Source: Candidatus Bathyarchaeota archaeon | Lineage (GTDB): Archaea; Thermoproteota; Bathyarchaeia; Bathyarchaeales; Bathycorpusculaceae | DNA: 64,000 nucleotides | Reading direction: 5' to 3' | Assembly: GCA_022865885.1 (NCBI GenBank) | Contig: JALHSQ010000226.1 | Span: 1 to 64,000 of the forward strand | Part shown: positions 32,273 to 41,628 of the stretch, one piece after another | Layout: every line of letters starts with the position of its first letter | How positions within the stretch are numbered: position 1 is the stretch's first letter | The notes under the pieces: generated by a model | The model's database searches: none | What the model was told of the DNA's origin: nothing | The model's input: only the letters and a program-made list of their open reading frames with translations | Translations under genes and position numbers: made by a program

Positions 32273-32596
32273 ATGGGTGGGAAAAAGAAGCTAAATCTTA
32301 AACAGATGGAGCGAGCCCAAGACAAGAAGGACGAAGAGGAGAAGGAAAAGAAGAAAAAAGAGAAATCCGGGCCGCCAAAAGAGAAAAGACCTCTTGGAAT
32401 AATTCCGCCTGACATGAAGAATGAGAAGATCATGGGCGAACTGAAGAAAATGAACGTTCTAACACCGTACGCTGTGGCCACACGTTTCAACGTGCGGATA
32501 AGTGCGGCAAAAGACTTTCTGGAGCAACTAGAAGAAAAAGGAACGATTCATCTGGTCTCGGGAAACCACAGCATAAAGATCTACAAGGCTGACTGA
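32273..32596 (+). CDS. rps25e: 30S ribosomal protein eS25
   Basis: A 107-residue protein with a lysine/glutamate-rich N-terminal 40 residues and a winged-helix C-terminal part (LTPYAVATRFNVRISAAKDF, then EEKGTIHLVSGNH), typical of eS25 on the small-subunit head. eS25 is missing from euryarchaea, so it supports a TACK lineage. ATG 32273 (GGKKK) is chosen over TTG 32267. The histone gene lies just upstream. Confidence 0.92.
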   Translation: MGGKKKLNLKQMERAQDKKDEEEKEKKKKEKSGPPKEKRPLGIIPPDMKNEKIMGELKKMNVLTPYAVATRFNVRISAAKDFLEQLEEKGTIHLVSGNHSIKIYKAD

Positions 32597-32652
32597 GTTC
32601 ACAAACCCGTTTCCCCTCTTTCAACGTTTTCCATTCACTGTTAGGAGTAATT

Positions 32653-33138
32653 GTGCACACGGCTTTTCCAACAAGAGTCTACACGGAGGAAGAAGTAAAG
32701 AGAGCTAACGATTTGATCAACAACGGCTACAGACATCATTTGAGAGTTGAAGGCAGCCAACATTTTCAGCAAAAAGTGAAGAGGGCCACAGAGCTTATCA
32801 AAGCCGCGGGCTACTGGAACTTCTTTACAGCATACATTCGCACAATAAAAGAAACCGACGGTCTGACCATGCTTCACAACGCAAGCGCAGCAATATGGGC
32901 GAATAGCTATGCTGTTGCGAATCCTGTTGATGCAGCAAGCATCTTCATACAAAAAGCTGCCCGTATGCAGAAGTACCTTCAACTTCAGCACTACTATAGT
33001 GGTGAAGCTGAGAAGCGTTCGGTTCAGAAACGCATAGACTTCCTTGAAACTCTGAGGAGCAAGAGTCAAGAAAAGGAAGTAGTAGAAGAATGTGAAAGAC
33101 TCTTGAGGTTTTGGCGGGAAAGCTCCCTAGTTTACTAA
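32653..33138 (+). CDS. Conserved helical protein, unknown function
   Basis: A 161-residue protein starting at GTG, with TAGGAG six bases upstream. It is all helix and rich in aromatic residues and histidine (YWNFFTAYIRTIKETDG near the middle). No known domain or catalytic motif is visible and no membrane segment. Its 3' end overlaps that of the convergent gene at 33127 by 12 bases. Confidence 0.7.
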   Translation: MHTAFPTRVYTEEEVKRANDLINNGYRHHLRVEGSQHFQQKVKRATELIKAAGYWNFFTAYIRTIKETDGLTMLHNASAAIWANSYAVANPVDAASIFIQKAARMQKYLQLQHYYSGEAEKRSVQKRIDFLETLRSKSQEKEVVEECERLLRFWRESSLVY

Positions 33139-33516
33139 TAGTTCAACTCTAATCTTTGTGCCACTCTTGACTTGCTTGAACAATTCCAAGTTCTTGGTGA
33201 TTTTGCCAAGTATATTCACAGGACTATACGGTTGCGACTCCCCATAGAATATGCAGATTGCGCTTCCCATCGGCCAAAATGCCAAAGTCCCACCTTCAAC
33301 GGTTCCCTTAGCCTTTTCCTCTCCCATCTTGATCGGTGTCTCGAAATACACTTCCTCTTTCCAAAGGGCTGCTCTGCCTTCGACAGGAAGCTTCCTAACT
33401 ATCATGTCTATTGTCCTAGGCGATAGGAAGCGTACAAGCTCCCCTTCAGCTTCTCCCAGTCCTTCAACTATGAACCGTATTTTGATTCGCGAGATGTCTG
33501 CTTCTTCACTAGTCAT
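33127..33516 (-). CDS. Cyclophilin-like fold protein (DUF369)
   Basis: A 129-residue small beta-barrel protein. AEGELVRFLSPRTIDMIVRK, ALWKEEVYFETP and GTLAFWPMGSAICIFYG match the archaeal/bacterial 'Cyclophil_like' family. Despite the fold, the active-site residues of prolyl isomerases are not conserved in this family and its function is unknown. ATG overlaps the stop of the cDPG synthetase-like gene (ATGA), so the two are co-translated. Confidence 0.8.
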   Translation of the reverse strand: MTSEEADISRIKIRFIVEGLGEAEGELVRFLSPRTIDMIVRKLPVEGRAALWKEEVYFETPIKMGEEKAKGTVEGGTLAFWPMGSAICIFYGESQPYSPVNILGKITKNLELFKQVKSGTKIRVELLVN

Positions 33517-34844
33517 TGTACTCCACACCTCTTGAGGAATTCATCAAGGATCTGTTCAAGGGAGACTGGCCCCAACACTTTAAGCTCATAATTCACTCTT
33601 ACGGTCGGCTTGCTGATCGTCATGACTCGTCTCAAGTCTATAGGCGTTCCGATAACGATGACATCGCAAGGTACTCGATCAATGGTTTCTTTCAGCTCTG
33701 CAACTTGCTTTTCACCGTATCCTAGGGCTGGCAGTAATGCGCCTAGGTGCGTGTATTTCCTGTAAGCTTCTTTGATTGAGCCTACAGCGTATGGTCTAGG
33801 ATCAACGATCTCTTTTGCTCCAGCGTTTTTCGCCATGATGGTTCCAGCTCCATAGGGCATGCTGCCATGAGTCAACGTGGGGCCATCCTCAATCACCAAT
33901 ACGCGTTTTCCTTTGATCAGATCGGGTTTGTCAGCCGTCACAGGAGAAGCCGCATCCAAAACTGTTGCCTTGGGGTTAACCATTCTTATGTTCTCTTTGA
34001 CTTGCTTCACTTTTTGCGGGTCAGCCGTATCCACTTTGTTTATGACGATGACATCCGCCATTCGTAGATTGGTTTCGCCTGGGTGATATGCCAGTTCATG
34101 TCCAGCTCTATGTGGGTCAGCTACGACAATGTTCAAGTCTGGCTTGTAGAAAGGTAAGTCGTTGTTGCCTCCGTCCCATACTATCACGTCTGACTCTTTC
34201 TCTGCTTCTCTCAGAATCTTTTCATAATCAACTCCTGCGTACACGATGATGCCGTTGTCTATGTGAGGCTCGTATTCTTCTCTTTCTTCAATTGTGCACT
34301 GGTGCTTGTTCAAATCCTCGTATGAGGCAAAACGTTGCCAAATCTGCTTCCTCAAATCACCATAAGGCATGGGGTGTCTGATTGCAGCAACCCTCAAGCC
34401 TTTTCCTTTCAGGGTCCTTGCGATATGTCTCGAAGTCTGGCTCTTCCCCGAGCCCGTTCTAACGGCACACACAGAGACGACTGGAACCTTCGATTTCAGC
34501 ATGGTTGTCTTGGGGCCCATCAGACGAAAATCTGCTCCATTGGCTAGTGCCACGGAAGCTTTGTGCATCACGTATTCGTGCGAAACGTCGCTGTACGCGA
34601 AAACAACTTGGTCAATGTCATGTTCTGCTATAAGTTTAGGCAATTCTTCCTCTGGGCGAATGGGTATTCCCCTCGGGTAATTTGGGCCTGCAAGTTCGGT
34701 TGGATAGTTTCTGTCTTCTATTCCCGGAATCTGTGTTGCCGTGAAGGCCACAACTTCGTAAGCATCGTTGTTTCTGAAGTAGACGTTGAAGTTGTGGAAA
34801 TCTCTTCCTGCTGCTCCCATTATAATTACTTTGATTTTCTGCAC
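33513..34844 (-). CDS. Cyclic 2,3-diphosphoglycerate synthetase-like P-loop protein
   Basis: A 443-residue protein of the archaeal cDPGS family. It begins with KIKVIIMGAAGRDFHNF, carries a P-loop GSGKSQTSRH (about residues 131-140) and VWDGGNNDLPF, and has ADVIVINKVDTA, a G3E-like nucleotide site. In some methanogens the enzyme makes the thermoprotectant cyclic 2,3-DPG; many archaea with this protein lack the compound, so the role may be that of a different ATP/GTP-dependent enzyme. It is the first gene of a two-gene operon. Confidence 0.85.
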   Translation of the reverse strand: MQKIKVIIMGAAGRDFHNFNVYFRNNDAYEVVAFTATQIPGIEDRNYPTELAGPNYPRGIPIRPEEELPKLIAEHDIDQVVFAYSDVSHEYVMHKASVALANGADFRLMGPKTTMLKSKVPVVSVCAVRTGSGKSQTSRHIARTLKGKGLRVAAIRHPMPYGDLRKQIWQRFASYEDLNKHQCTIEEREEYEPHIDNGIIVYAGVDYEKILREAEKESDVIVWDGGNNDLPFYKPDLNIVVADPHRAGHELAYHPGETNLRMADVIVINKVDTADPQKVKQVKENIRMVNPKATVLDAASPVTADKPDLIKGKRVLVIEDGPTLTHGSMPYGAGTIMAKNAGAKEIVDPRPYAVGSIKEAYRKYTHLGALLPALGYGEKQVAELKETIDRVPCDVIVIGTPIDLRRVMTISKPTVRVNYELKVLGPVSLEQILDEFLKRCGVQ

Positions 34845-34921
34845 AACGGATCCCTCACAAAACCTTAGACTAGGGTTTTCAATACTACCTGAAGATTCTA
34901 TTTAAACGTAGCGCGGGTAGA

Positions 34922-36025
34922 TTACCGTGTGAGGCGTTGAACAGTTTTCCCTATGAAGTCTACTTGTTCATCTGTGACGCCTGGGTGAACTGGTAACGAG
35001 AAGACTTGCTCTGATGCTTTTTCAGTTATCGGGAGCTTGTGCTTTCCGAATTTGCGGTAGTATGGCATAAGATGTATCGGGTTTACGTAGCAGACAAACG
35101 CACCTATTCCTTCTCGCTTCAGTTTCTCAACGAGTGCATCCCTTTTCTCTCTGTTTGCATTCTTGTATCTGACGGTGTACAGGTAGTAGCTGCTTTTGGA
35201 TCCTTTTGGCTCCATCGGCGGCTTTAGATTTTTTGTCTTTTCGACGTGTTGTGTTAATCTTCTTGCGTTCTCACGTCTCCTGGCCACGAATCCGGGTAGT
35301 TTTTTCAGTTGCACACAACCTATTGCTGCTTCTATTTCTGGCATGTGGTAGTTGTGCCCTAGCATTAGGGATTGGTACTTGGTTTTTTCTCCGTGACTCC
35401 TGATGGAGCGCGCTGTGTCTGCAATCTCTTTATCATTAGTAGTGATCATTCCACCTTCGCCCGTTGTCATGTTTTTGCTTCCGTAGAAGCTCCAGCATGC
35501 AGCGTCAGCAAAGGCTCCTACAGGCTTTCCGTCATACATCGCTCCGTGAGCTTGAGCAGCGTCTTCAACTATCTTTAGCCCGTGCTTGTCCGCAATCTCC
35601 CTTATTGGTTGCATGTCAGCTGGCAGACCGTAGAGGTCTACCGGCATCAATGCTTTTGTCTTCTTTGTTATGGCTTTTTCTATCGACTTCGTTGACATCG
35701 TGTACGTGTCTGCGTCTATGTCGACAAAAACTGGTTTAGCTCCGGCGATAACGACAACTTCGGCTGTCGCGACAAACGTGAAGCTCGGCAATATTACCTC
35801 GTCGCCCGCCCCTATTCCTAGCGCTGCGAGGGTCGAGTGCAAGGCTGCTGTTCCCGTGTTCATCGCCACTGAGTGTTTTGCCTTTACGGATTTCGCAAAT
35901 GCGTTTTCAAATTCTGTGACCATCGGGCCTGCGCCAAGTCCATGTGTGAGTACGCCGCTCTTCATGACTTTGACTACAGCATTAATCTCTTCTTGGTCGA
36001 TTTGCGGCGCATTGATTGAGATCAT
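34922..36025 (-). CDS. DegT/DnrJ/EryC1 family aminotransferase
   Basis: A 367-residue PLP enzyme acting on nucleotide-sugar ketones in surface-glycan synthesis. NTGTAALHSTLAALG, PSFTFVATAEVV, VEDAAQAHGA and the PLP-lysine segment FYGSKNMTTGEGG are clear. ATG 36025 gives the family's usual ISINAPQIDQEE start; GTG 36040 is five codons longer. No other glycan genes adjoin it. Confidence 0.92.
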   Translation of the reverse strand: MISINAPQIDQEEINAVVKVMKSGVLTHGLGAGPMVTEFENAFAKSVKAKHSVAMNTGTAALHSTLAALGIGAGDEVILPSFTFVATAEVVVIAGAKPVFVDIDADTYTMSTKSIEKAITKKTKALMPVDLYGLPADMQPIREIADKHGLKIVEDAAQAHGAMYDGKPVGAFADAACWSFYGSKNMTTGEGGMITTNDKEIADTARSIRSHGEKTKYQSLMLGHNYHMPEIEAAIGCVQLKKLPGFVARRRENARRLTQHVEKTKNLKPPMEPKGSKSSYYLYTVRYKNANREKRDALVEKLKREGIGAFVCYVNPIHLMPYYRKFGKHKLPITEKASEQVFSLPVHPGVTDEQVDFIGKTVQRLTR

Positions 36026-36284
36026 CTTGTTCACGTACACGGTCTTATGATTCTTGCGATAATTAGTTTTGTGGTTCTCTCATGAAATGGAAGTTGTCGA
36101 AGCATGCTATTGTTCATCGTTTTCGCCCTCACGTCTTGATCCTATTGCTTTGTGCCTGATGCGATCAAGGATGTGCTCAAATTCAACTTCGTATGGTGAG
36201 CTGCGAACATTGCAATGGCTTTTTCTTAGACATAAAGAATAATAGAAGCATTCAACCCACGAATTGTTTCAGACAAGGTTGTGG

Positions 36285-38297
36285 ATGGCTGCTTCGATGA
36301 CGAAGATAGGGGTCTACGTTTGTCATTGTGGCCTAAACATTGCCGGCACGGTTGACGTTGAAAGCGTCGCCGAATATGCCAAAGGCTTGCCGAACGTTGT
36401 AGTCTCGAAACATTATGCTTACATGTGCTCTGATCCGGGGCAGCGAATGATCCAAGATGACATCAAGACTCGTAAACTTGACAGAATAGTAGTCGCTACT
36501 TGTTCACCTCGAATGCATGAGGAAACATTTCGCAAGGCAGTCGCGGAAGCTGGATTAAACCCCTATTTGATCGAGATTGTTAATCTGCGGGAACATGTCT
36601 CTTGGCCTCATTCTCATGAACCCAAAAGAGCGACAGAGAAAGCCAAGGCACTTGTTAAAATGGGTGTAGCTCGAGTAAGACTGCTTGAGCCCCTGGAAAA
36701 ACGCAGAGTAAGCGTTGAGAAAAACGTTCTAGTTGTTGGAGGCGGCATTGCCGGAATTCAAGCTTCGCTTGATTTGGCAAATGCGGGCTTCAAGGTCTAC
36801 CTAGTGGAAAAAGCGCCGAGCATTGGTGGCCGGATGGCGCAATTGGACAAGACCTTTCCGACTCTTGATTGCAGCGCTTGTATTCTGACGCCAAGAATGG
36901 TTGACGTCGCTAAACATGTGAACATAACTCTTCTAACAAACAGCGAAGTAACAGGCGTGAAAGGATTCGTCGGGAACTATGAAGTCTCTATAACCAAGAA
37001 TCCTAGATACGTGGATGAAGACAAATGTGTAGGTTGCGAGTTATGCGCCAAAGTATGCCCAGTCAAGGTTCCTGACAAGTTCAACGAAAACTTGAGTCAA
37101 ACTAGGGCAATTTCCATTTTCTCCTCCCACGCTGTGCCCAAAGTCGCTAACATCGACCCTAACTATTGTCTGAGACTAAAGCTCAAAAAGGATGTTTGCG
37201 GCAAATGCTTAACAGCATGTGAAGCCAAGGCCATAGATTTCGAGCAACAACCACAAATCATCAAACTCAAAATAGGCGGCATAATCCTCGCAGCTGGCTC
37301 AGCTGTCTTTGATGCCTCACAGATGACCGAGTTCGGCTATGGACGCTTCCAAAACGTCGTATCAAACATCGAGTTCGAAAGGATCTCAGACGCTTCAGGC
37401 CCTACAGGGGGAAAGATTCTCTCACCGAAAAGCGGCAAGCCACCTCAAACTATAGTCTTCGTCCAGTGCGTCGGTTCCAGAGACAAACGTTTTCACGAAT
37501 ACTGTTGCCGCGTTGGATGTATGATAAGCCTAAAACAGGCAATCCTCGCTCGTGAGAAACTGGGCGAAAACGTGAACATTTACATCTGCTTTAACGATCT
37601 CAGATCATTCGGTAAGGGCTACGAAGAGTTTTACAGTCGAGCCCGGGACATGGACATCAATTTCGTCGCCGGAATTCCCTCCGACATTCGCAGCGACGCC
37701 AACGGCTTACTGTATTTCGACGTTTTTGAGAGGGGAACAAATAGGCTGCTTGAAACGCATGCTGACATGGTTGTGCTTGCGAACGGACTTGTGCCTAATG
37801 ACGATATTGGCACGATCAATGAGCTTTTTCATGCCTCAAGAAGTGCAGACGGCTTCTTACTGGAAGCACACCCGAAATTGCGCCCCTTGGAATGCTCTAC
37901 GGCAGGGATATTTCTTGCAGGTGCATGTCAAGGACCAAAAGACATCCCTGACACTGTAGCTCAAGCAAGTGGGGCCGCAGCCAAAGTCATAGATCTCTTG
38001 TCAAGCGGGGAAATTGAGCTTGAGCCCTTGAAGGCAGTTGCAGATAAGGATCTTTGTAGTGGGTGTCGAGTTTGTGAATCGCTCTGTCCGTTCATGGCAA
38101 TTGAGATGAAGAAGGAAGACAAAGCGAACGTTGAAGAATTCAGGGCTGAAATCATTGAAGCCATGTGCCAAGGTTGCGGCTTATGCAGCGCAGCATGCCC
38201 AACAGGTGCCATCAAGATACAGCAGTATAGCAACAAGCAAGTCTTGACGCAGGTGGAAGCGGCTCTCATCGAGACAAACGCAAGAGGAGGAAACTGA
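36285..38297 (+). CDS. hdrA: Heterodisulfide reductase subunit A (HdrA)
   Basis: A 670-residue flavin iron-sulfur protein. Order: N-terminal domain with IGVYVCHCG; FAD-binding VVGGGIAGIQASLDLAN; TLDCSACILTP (iron-sulfur, Cys rather than selenocysteine); ferredoxin clusters CVGCELCAKVCP, then CSGCRVCESLCP and CQGCGLCSAACP near the C-terminus. In methanogens HdrA bifurcates electrons with HdrBC reducing CoM-S-S-CoB; in other archaea it may serve other disulfides. ATG 36285 has AAGGT five bases upstream; TTG 36264 and ATG 36297 are alternatives. Confidence 0.95.
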   Translation: MAASMTKIGVYVCHCGLNIAGTVDVESVAEYAKGLPNVVVSKHYAYMCSDPGQRMIQDDIKTRKLDRIVVATCSPRMHEETFRKAVAEAGLNPYLIEIVNLREHVSWPHSHEPKRATEKAKALVKMGVARVRLLEPLEKRRVSVEKNVLVVGGGIAGIQASLDLANAGFKVYLVEKAPSIGGRMAQLDKTFPTLDCSACILTPRMVDVAKHVNITLLTNSEVTGVKGFVGNYEVSITKNPRYVDEDKCVGCELCAKVCPVKVPDKFNENLSQTRAISIFSSHAVPKVANIDPNYCLRLKLKKDVCGKCLTACEAKAIDFEQQPQIIKLKIGGIILAAGSAVFDASQMTEFGYGRFQNVVSNIEFERISDASGPTGGKILSPKSGKPPQTIVFVQCVGSRDKRFHEYCCRVGCMISLKQAILAREKLGENVNIYICFNDLRSFGKGYEEFYSRARDMDINFVAGIPSDIRSDANGLLYFDVFERGTNRLLETHADMVVLANGLVPNDDIGTINELFHASRSADGFLLEAHPKLRPLECSTAGIFLAGACQGPKDIPDTVAQASGAAAKVIDLLSSGEIELEPLKAVADKDLCSGCRVCESLCPFMAIEMKKEDKANVEEFRAEIIEAMCQGCGLCSAACPTGAIKIQQYSNKQVLTQVEAALIETNARGGN

Positions 38298-38299
38298 TT

Positions 38300-38809
38300 T
38301 TGAGCTTGATAGATCTCATGTCCATGGCCAAACCAAATCTTGAATCGCGTGACAAAATTCTGGTAATGCTACGGGATAGAACTCTTGTAAACTGTTTTCA
38401 ATGCATGAAATGCACGAGTGGATGCACGGCACTAAAGCTGCTAGAGTTGAAGCCCCATGAAATAGAGAAACTTGTGAATCTGGGTTTCGTAGACGAGTTG
38501 GTTTCCTCAGACATTATCTGGACGTGTGTGACCTGTCTGAAGTGCATACAGAGATGCCCTCAGAAAGCGTCGCCATATCACGTAATAATGGCCCTTAGAA
38601 ACTTGGCGGTGGAAAGAGAAGCGAAAGTGCCTGAAGCATACATGAAAATTGTTTCCCAGATTTTAGAAAGCGGATTAATTGAAGGCATTCAGAAAGTCAC
38701 TACACGAAAAATGGAAACGTTCGACCGCGAGAGCTTGGAACTGCCGAAGATTGTCCATCCCAAAGAGAGTTTCCAAACGGCGTTTCTGAAGGCTCTGGAG
38801 GAAAGATGA
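38300..38809 (+). CDS. hdrC: Heterodisulfide reductase subunit C (HdrC)
   Basis: A 169-residue ferredoxin-like subunit with two 4Fe-4S sites of the form C-x2-C-x2-C-x3-C: CFQCMKCTSGC (about 32-42) and CVTCLKCIQRC (about 76-86). It passes electrons from HdrA to HdrB. Start is TTG 38300 with AGGAGG nine bases upstream. It overlaps hdrB by four bases. Confidence 0.95.
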   Translation: MSLIDLMSMAKPNLESRDKILVMLRDRTLVNCFQCMKCTSGCTALKLLELKPHEIEKLVNLGFVDELVSSDIIWTCVTCLKCIQRCPQKASPYHVIMALRNLAVEREAKVPEAYMKIVSQILESGLIEGIQKVTTRKMETFDRESLELPKIVHPKESFQTAFLKALEER

Positions 38810-39693
38810 ACGTGAAGATTCCTGTCTTTTGGGGTTGCAGAATACTGACCAGTCAATATGCATACGAGATATCCGTCAGAGAAGTCTTTCCAAAGCTGGA
38901 TGTTGAACTTGTCGATTTGCGTGAGGCTCTGTGTTGCGGAGACCCCGTCAAAAGCGTTAATGATTTCGCTACTAACTACTTGGCAGCACGGGTTTTGGCA
39001 TTATCTAATCTGACGGGGTTGAGTGATCTGCTGGTTCCTTGTAACCGTTGTCATTTCGTGATTTCCGAAGCGAAAAACCTTCTGCAGAAGAATGAGAAGA
39101 TCGCCCAGAAAATCACTGGTTTGCTGAAGGAAGAGGGTTTAGAATACGACCTGAACACTAAGATCTGGCATACGATTAATTTTCTGCATGATCGCGTTGG
39201 TTTGGATAACGTTAAGAAAGCCGTGCTGAGGCCACTTAAAGGTCTGAAGCTAGCCAGCCATGTCGGATGTCAGATACTTCGCTATAGTGACCTTGGAAGA
39301 GTTGATGATGCTGAGAATCCTCGCAAACTTGACGAACTCGTCAGTGCGCTTGGCCCTGAAAACGTGGATTACGCTGAGAAGTTGGACTGTTGTGGTTCTG
39401 CTCTGATGTACAGTCATGCTGACTCTTCACTCTCTCTTGCGGGCACAAAAATGAAGTCTCTTCAGAACTTGACTGTGGATGGACTGGTCGTTTCATGTCC
39501 CGACTGTGGAATGATGTTCGATTCTAAACAGAAAGAAGCAGCAGCCGTTGTTGGGGCAAAGCTCAATCTTCCAGTGATTTACTGCACGCAGTTACTTGGT
39601 TTGGCTTTGGACATTGAACCCGGTAAACTCGGCTTGAATCTTAATCAAAGCCCAATCGATCAACTTTTGACAAAAATCGTGCCTCAGCCTTGA
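38806..39693 (+). CDS. hdrB: Heterodisulfide reductase subunit B (HdrB)
   Basis: A 295-residue catalytic subunit with two CCG domains: CCGDPVKS...PCNRC (about 43-82) and GCQILRY...DCCGSALMYS...SCPDCG (about 154-225). These bind the noncubane iron-sulfur clusters that cleave a disulfide. The order hdrA-hdrC-hdrB with 2-base gap and 4-base overlap shows a single operon. No mvhD, frhB or methanogenesis gene adjoins it. Confidence 0.95.
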   Translation: MNVKIPVFWGCRILTSQYAYEISVREVFPKLDVELVDLREALCCGDPVKSVNDFATNYLAARVLALSNLTGLSDLLVPCNRCHFVISEAKNLLQKNEKIAQKITGLLKEEGLEYDLNTKIWHTINFLHDRVGLDNVKKAVLRPLKGLKLASHVGCQILRYSDLGRVDDAENPRKLDELVSALGPENVDYAEKLDCCGSALMYSHADSSLSLAGTKMKSLQNLTVDGLVVSCPDCGMMFDSKQKEAAAVVGAKLNLPVIYCTQLLGLALDIEPGKLGLNLNQSPIDQLLTKIVPQP

Positions 39694-39748
39694 ACAAAAC
39701 TCATTGCCACTCATCATTCTAGAGTGCAGATCTCCATTCTCTTCCGTT

Positions 39749-40288
39749 CTAATATCTCCTTGGATTACTGTTCTTGGTCGACTTTGTGGTTTTCAGAACG
39801 TCAAGACATAGATGAAGGAAATCCTCTAGTCGTAGTCCTATTTCTTCAACCTGCATTAGATTGCTCTTGTACCACGATTGACCGAGAGAAGCGTTTTCAA
39901 GCTTCACTCTGAGTGCATCAACTTCCAGTTTCTCAATTTGTGTCTCAGTCTTTTCGATCAAGCTAGCCACTGTGTCAGCTGCAATCAGAGCCTTATCCAG
40001 TCTACTCTTTGGAGTGAGACCAGTTCTATGATCATGGACCATTATCGCGTGGATGCAGTGCTCAGGAAGTTTCCCTTTCAGTCTCTCAGCGGAGACGATA
40101 CCATGCCTCTTCATCTCGTTAACGACTTCGTCATAGTCTAAATCATGCAGCAAACCGACAAGCTTCCATTCTTGTTCGTTCTCGTTAAGCGTCGCTGCAA
40201 GCTTTTCCATCAACGTTGCAACCACCAACGCGTGATCATATTTGCTGGTTTTTCTGACGAGTTGAAGAGCCTCATCTTCCGCGATCAT
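39749..40288 (-). CDS. HD-domain phosphohydrolase
   Basis: A 179-residue metal-dependent hydrolase. H19 in KYDHALVV, the HD pair in LLHDLDYD (about 46-53) and MVHDHRTG (about 83-90), and the late Asp in IAADTVAS form the HD metal site. Substrates may be nucleotides or phosphate esters. Stand-alone gene convergent with hdrB. Confidence 0.9.
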   Translation of the reverse strand: MIAEDEALQLVRKTSKYDHALVVATLMEKLAATLNENEQEWKLVGLLHDLDYDEVVNEMKRHGIVSAERLKGKLPEHCIHAIMVHDHRTGLTPKSRLDKALIAADTVASLIEKTETQIEKLEVDALRVKLENASLGQSWYKSNLMQVEEIGLRLEDFLHLCLDVLKTTKSTKNSNPRRY

Positions 40289-40405
40289 AACCTATACTTG
40301 ATTTTTTCACCTATAATCCTCAAACAGCGAGGATCTCTTGCCTTCGAAAAGTCTGTTGCATGAGTCAAAAGGTGATCAGCGGCTTTTTATTGAAGTTTCG
40401 AACAC

Positions 40406-41524
40406 ATGTCACTTATGGGCTTCGAGATCAAATGCTTGAAATGCGGTCACTCATCTTCTAATTCGCTATTACCCATGTGTCCTTTATGTGGTGGACCACT
40501 TGATGTCACGATTAATGTCGATTTTGAGACCGAGAAGATTCGGACGAAGGAAATGACTGTCTGGCGCTATGCCTGTTTCTTTCCTTATGTGAGAGACTCG
40601 GAAATCTTGACTCTAGGCGAAGGTTGCACACCACTCGTCAAATCCTCAAACAGTGTTTACTTCAAGCTCGATAATCTGAATCCTACCGGTTCCTTCAAAG
40701 ACAGGGGTTCTGCAGTCTTGCTCTCCGCTCTGCAGAGCTCTCTGAAAGAAGTGGGTGGCTGCATTTCTGAGGACTCGTCTGGGAATGCGGGAGCTTCTAT
40801 GGCTGCTTATGCGGCTCGTGCAGGATTAAGCGCAAGAATTTATGTTCCAGAAGATGCTTCTGGGCCAAAGCTTAACCAAATCCGGTTCTACGGCGCAGAA
40901 GTGGTCAAGGTCTCAGGCAGCCGAAGCAAAGTTGCAGAAGAGGCACAGAAAGCTGAGGAGGGGAAATCATACGTTGGACACATACTTCATCCAATGTTCA
41001 GAGATGGGATTAGAAGTCTTGCCTACGAAATAGCAGAAAGATTTGATTGGAATGTCCCAGAGCATCTATTCTTGCCAGTTTCGGCAGGAACTTCGCTGTT
41101 AGGCGTGTTAAGTGGATTCAAACATTTGGTTGATTCCAACATAATAGATGATATGCCAAGAGTCGTCGCCTGCCAAACGCATCAAGTTTCTCCTCTTTAT
41201 CATCGTTTTAAGAACCTGAGTTATTATTCACCTGAAAAAGTCACTTCTATTGCTGACGCTCTAGTAAGCGTGAATCCCCCGCTCCTAGATCTTATGGTCA
41301 GTCGTCTGAAAGAAGCTAAAGGCGACACTGCAATCGTAGAGGAAAATGAAGTGTATGACGCTTTCATTGAGCTTGCGCGCAAAGGCTTCTTCGTCGAACC
41401 AAGCTCGGCTGTAGCATACGCTGCCTACAACAAGCAACTTGAAAACAAAGAGGTATCAAGAAACGATCAGACGGTGATCGTTTTGACTGGAGCAGGTTTG
41501 AAAACGACGCTTACGTCTTGTTAG
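40406..41524 (+). CDS. thrC: Threonine synthase-like PLP enzyme
   Basis: A 372-residue fold-type II PLP enzyme. An N-terminal zinc ribbon (CLKCGH...CPLCGG, residues 10-30) precedes the core with PLP lysine in NPTGSFKDRG, SSGNAGASMAAYAA and LFLPVSAGTSLLG. This is the archaeal threonine synthase plan (O-phosphohomoserine to threonine), though paralogues act on other beta-substituted amino acids. A T-rich TATA-like CTTTTTAT lies about 20 bases before the ATG. Confidence 0.85.
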   Translation: MSLMGFEIKCLKCGHSSSNSLLPMCPLCGGPLDVTINVDFETEKIRTKEMTVWRYACFFPYVRDSEILTLGEGCTPLVKSSNSVYFKLDNLNPTGSFKDRGSAVLLSALQSSLKEVGGCISEDSSGNAGASMAAYAARAGLSARIYVPEDASGPKLNQIRFYGAEVVKVSGSRSKVAEEAQKAEEGKSYVGHILHPMFRDGIRSLAYEIAERFDWNVPEHLFLPVSAGTSLLGVLSGFKHLVDSNIIDDMPRVVACQTHQVSPLYHRFKNLSYYSPEKVTSIADALVSVNPPLLDLMVSRLKEAKGDTAIVEENEVYDAFIELARKGFFVEPSSAVAYAAYNKQLENKEVSRNDQTVIVLTGAGLKTTLTSC

Positions 41525-41579
41525 CGTCGAACCATTCGAGACGAGTTGGAAATCTGATTTTTACGGTATCCTTTTAGAA

Positions 41580-41590
41580 AAACTTATATT
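41580..41590 (+). promoter_or_regulatory. TATA box of thermosome-rpoK transcript
   Basis: AAACTTATATT, followed by the strongest ribosome site seen in the window, AAGGAGGT (41620-41627), one base before ATG 41629. Both suit a highly expressed chaperonin. Confidence 0.55.
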
Positions 41591-41628
41591 CCAATGCTGG
41601 TTGTCTTGTTGACGCATTAAAGGAGGTT

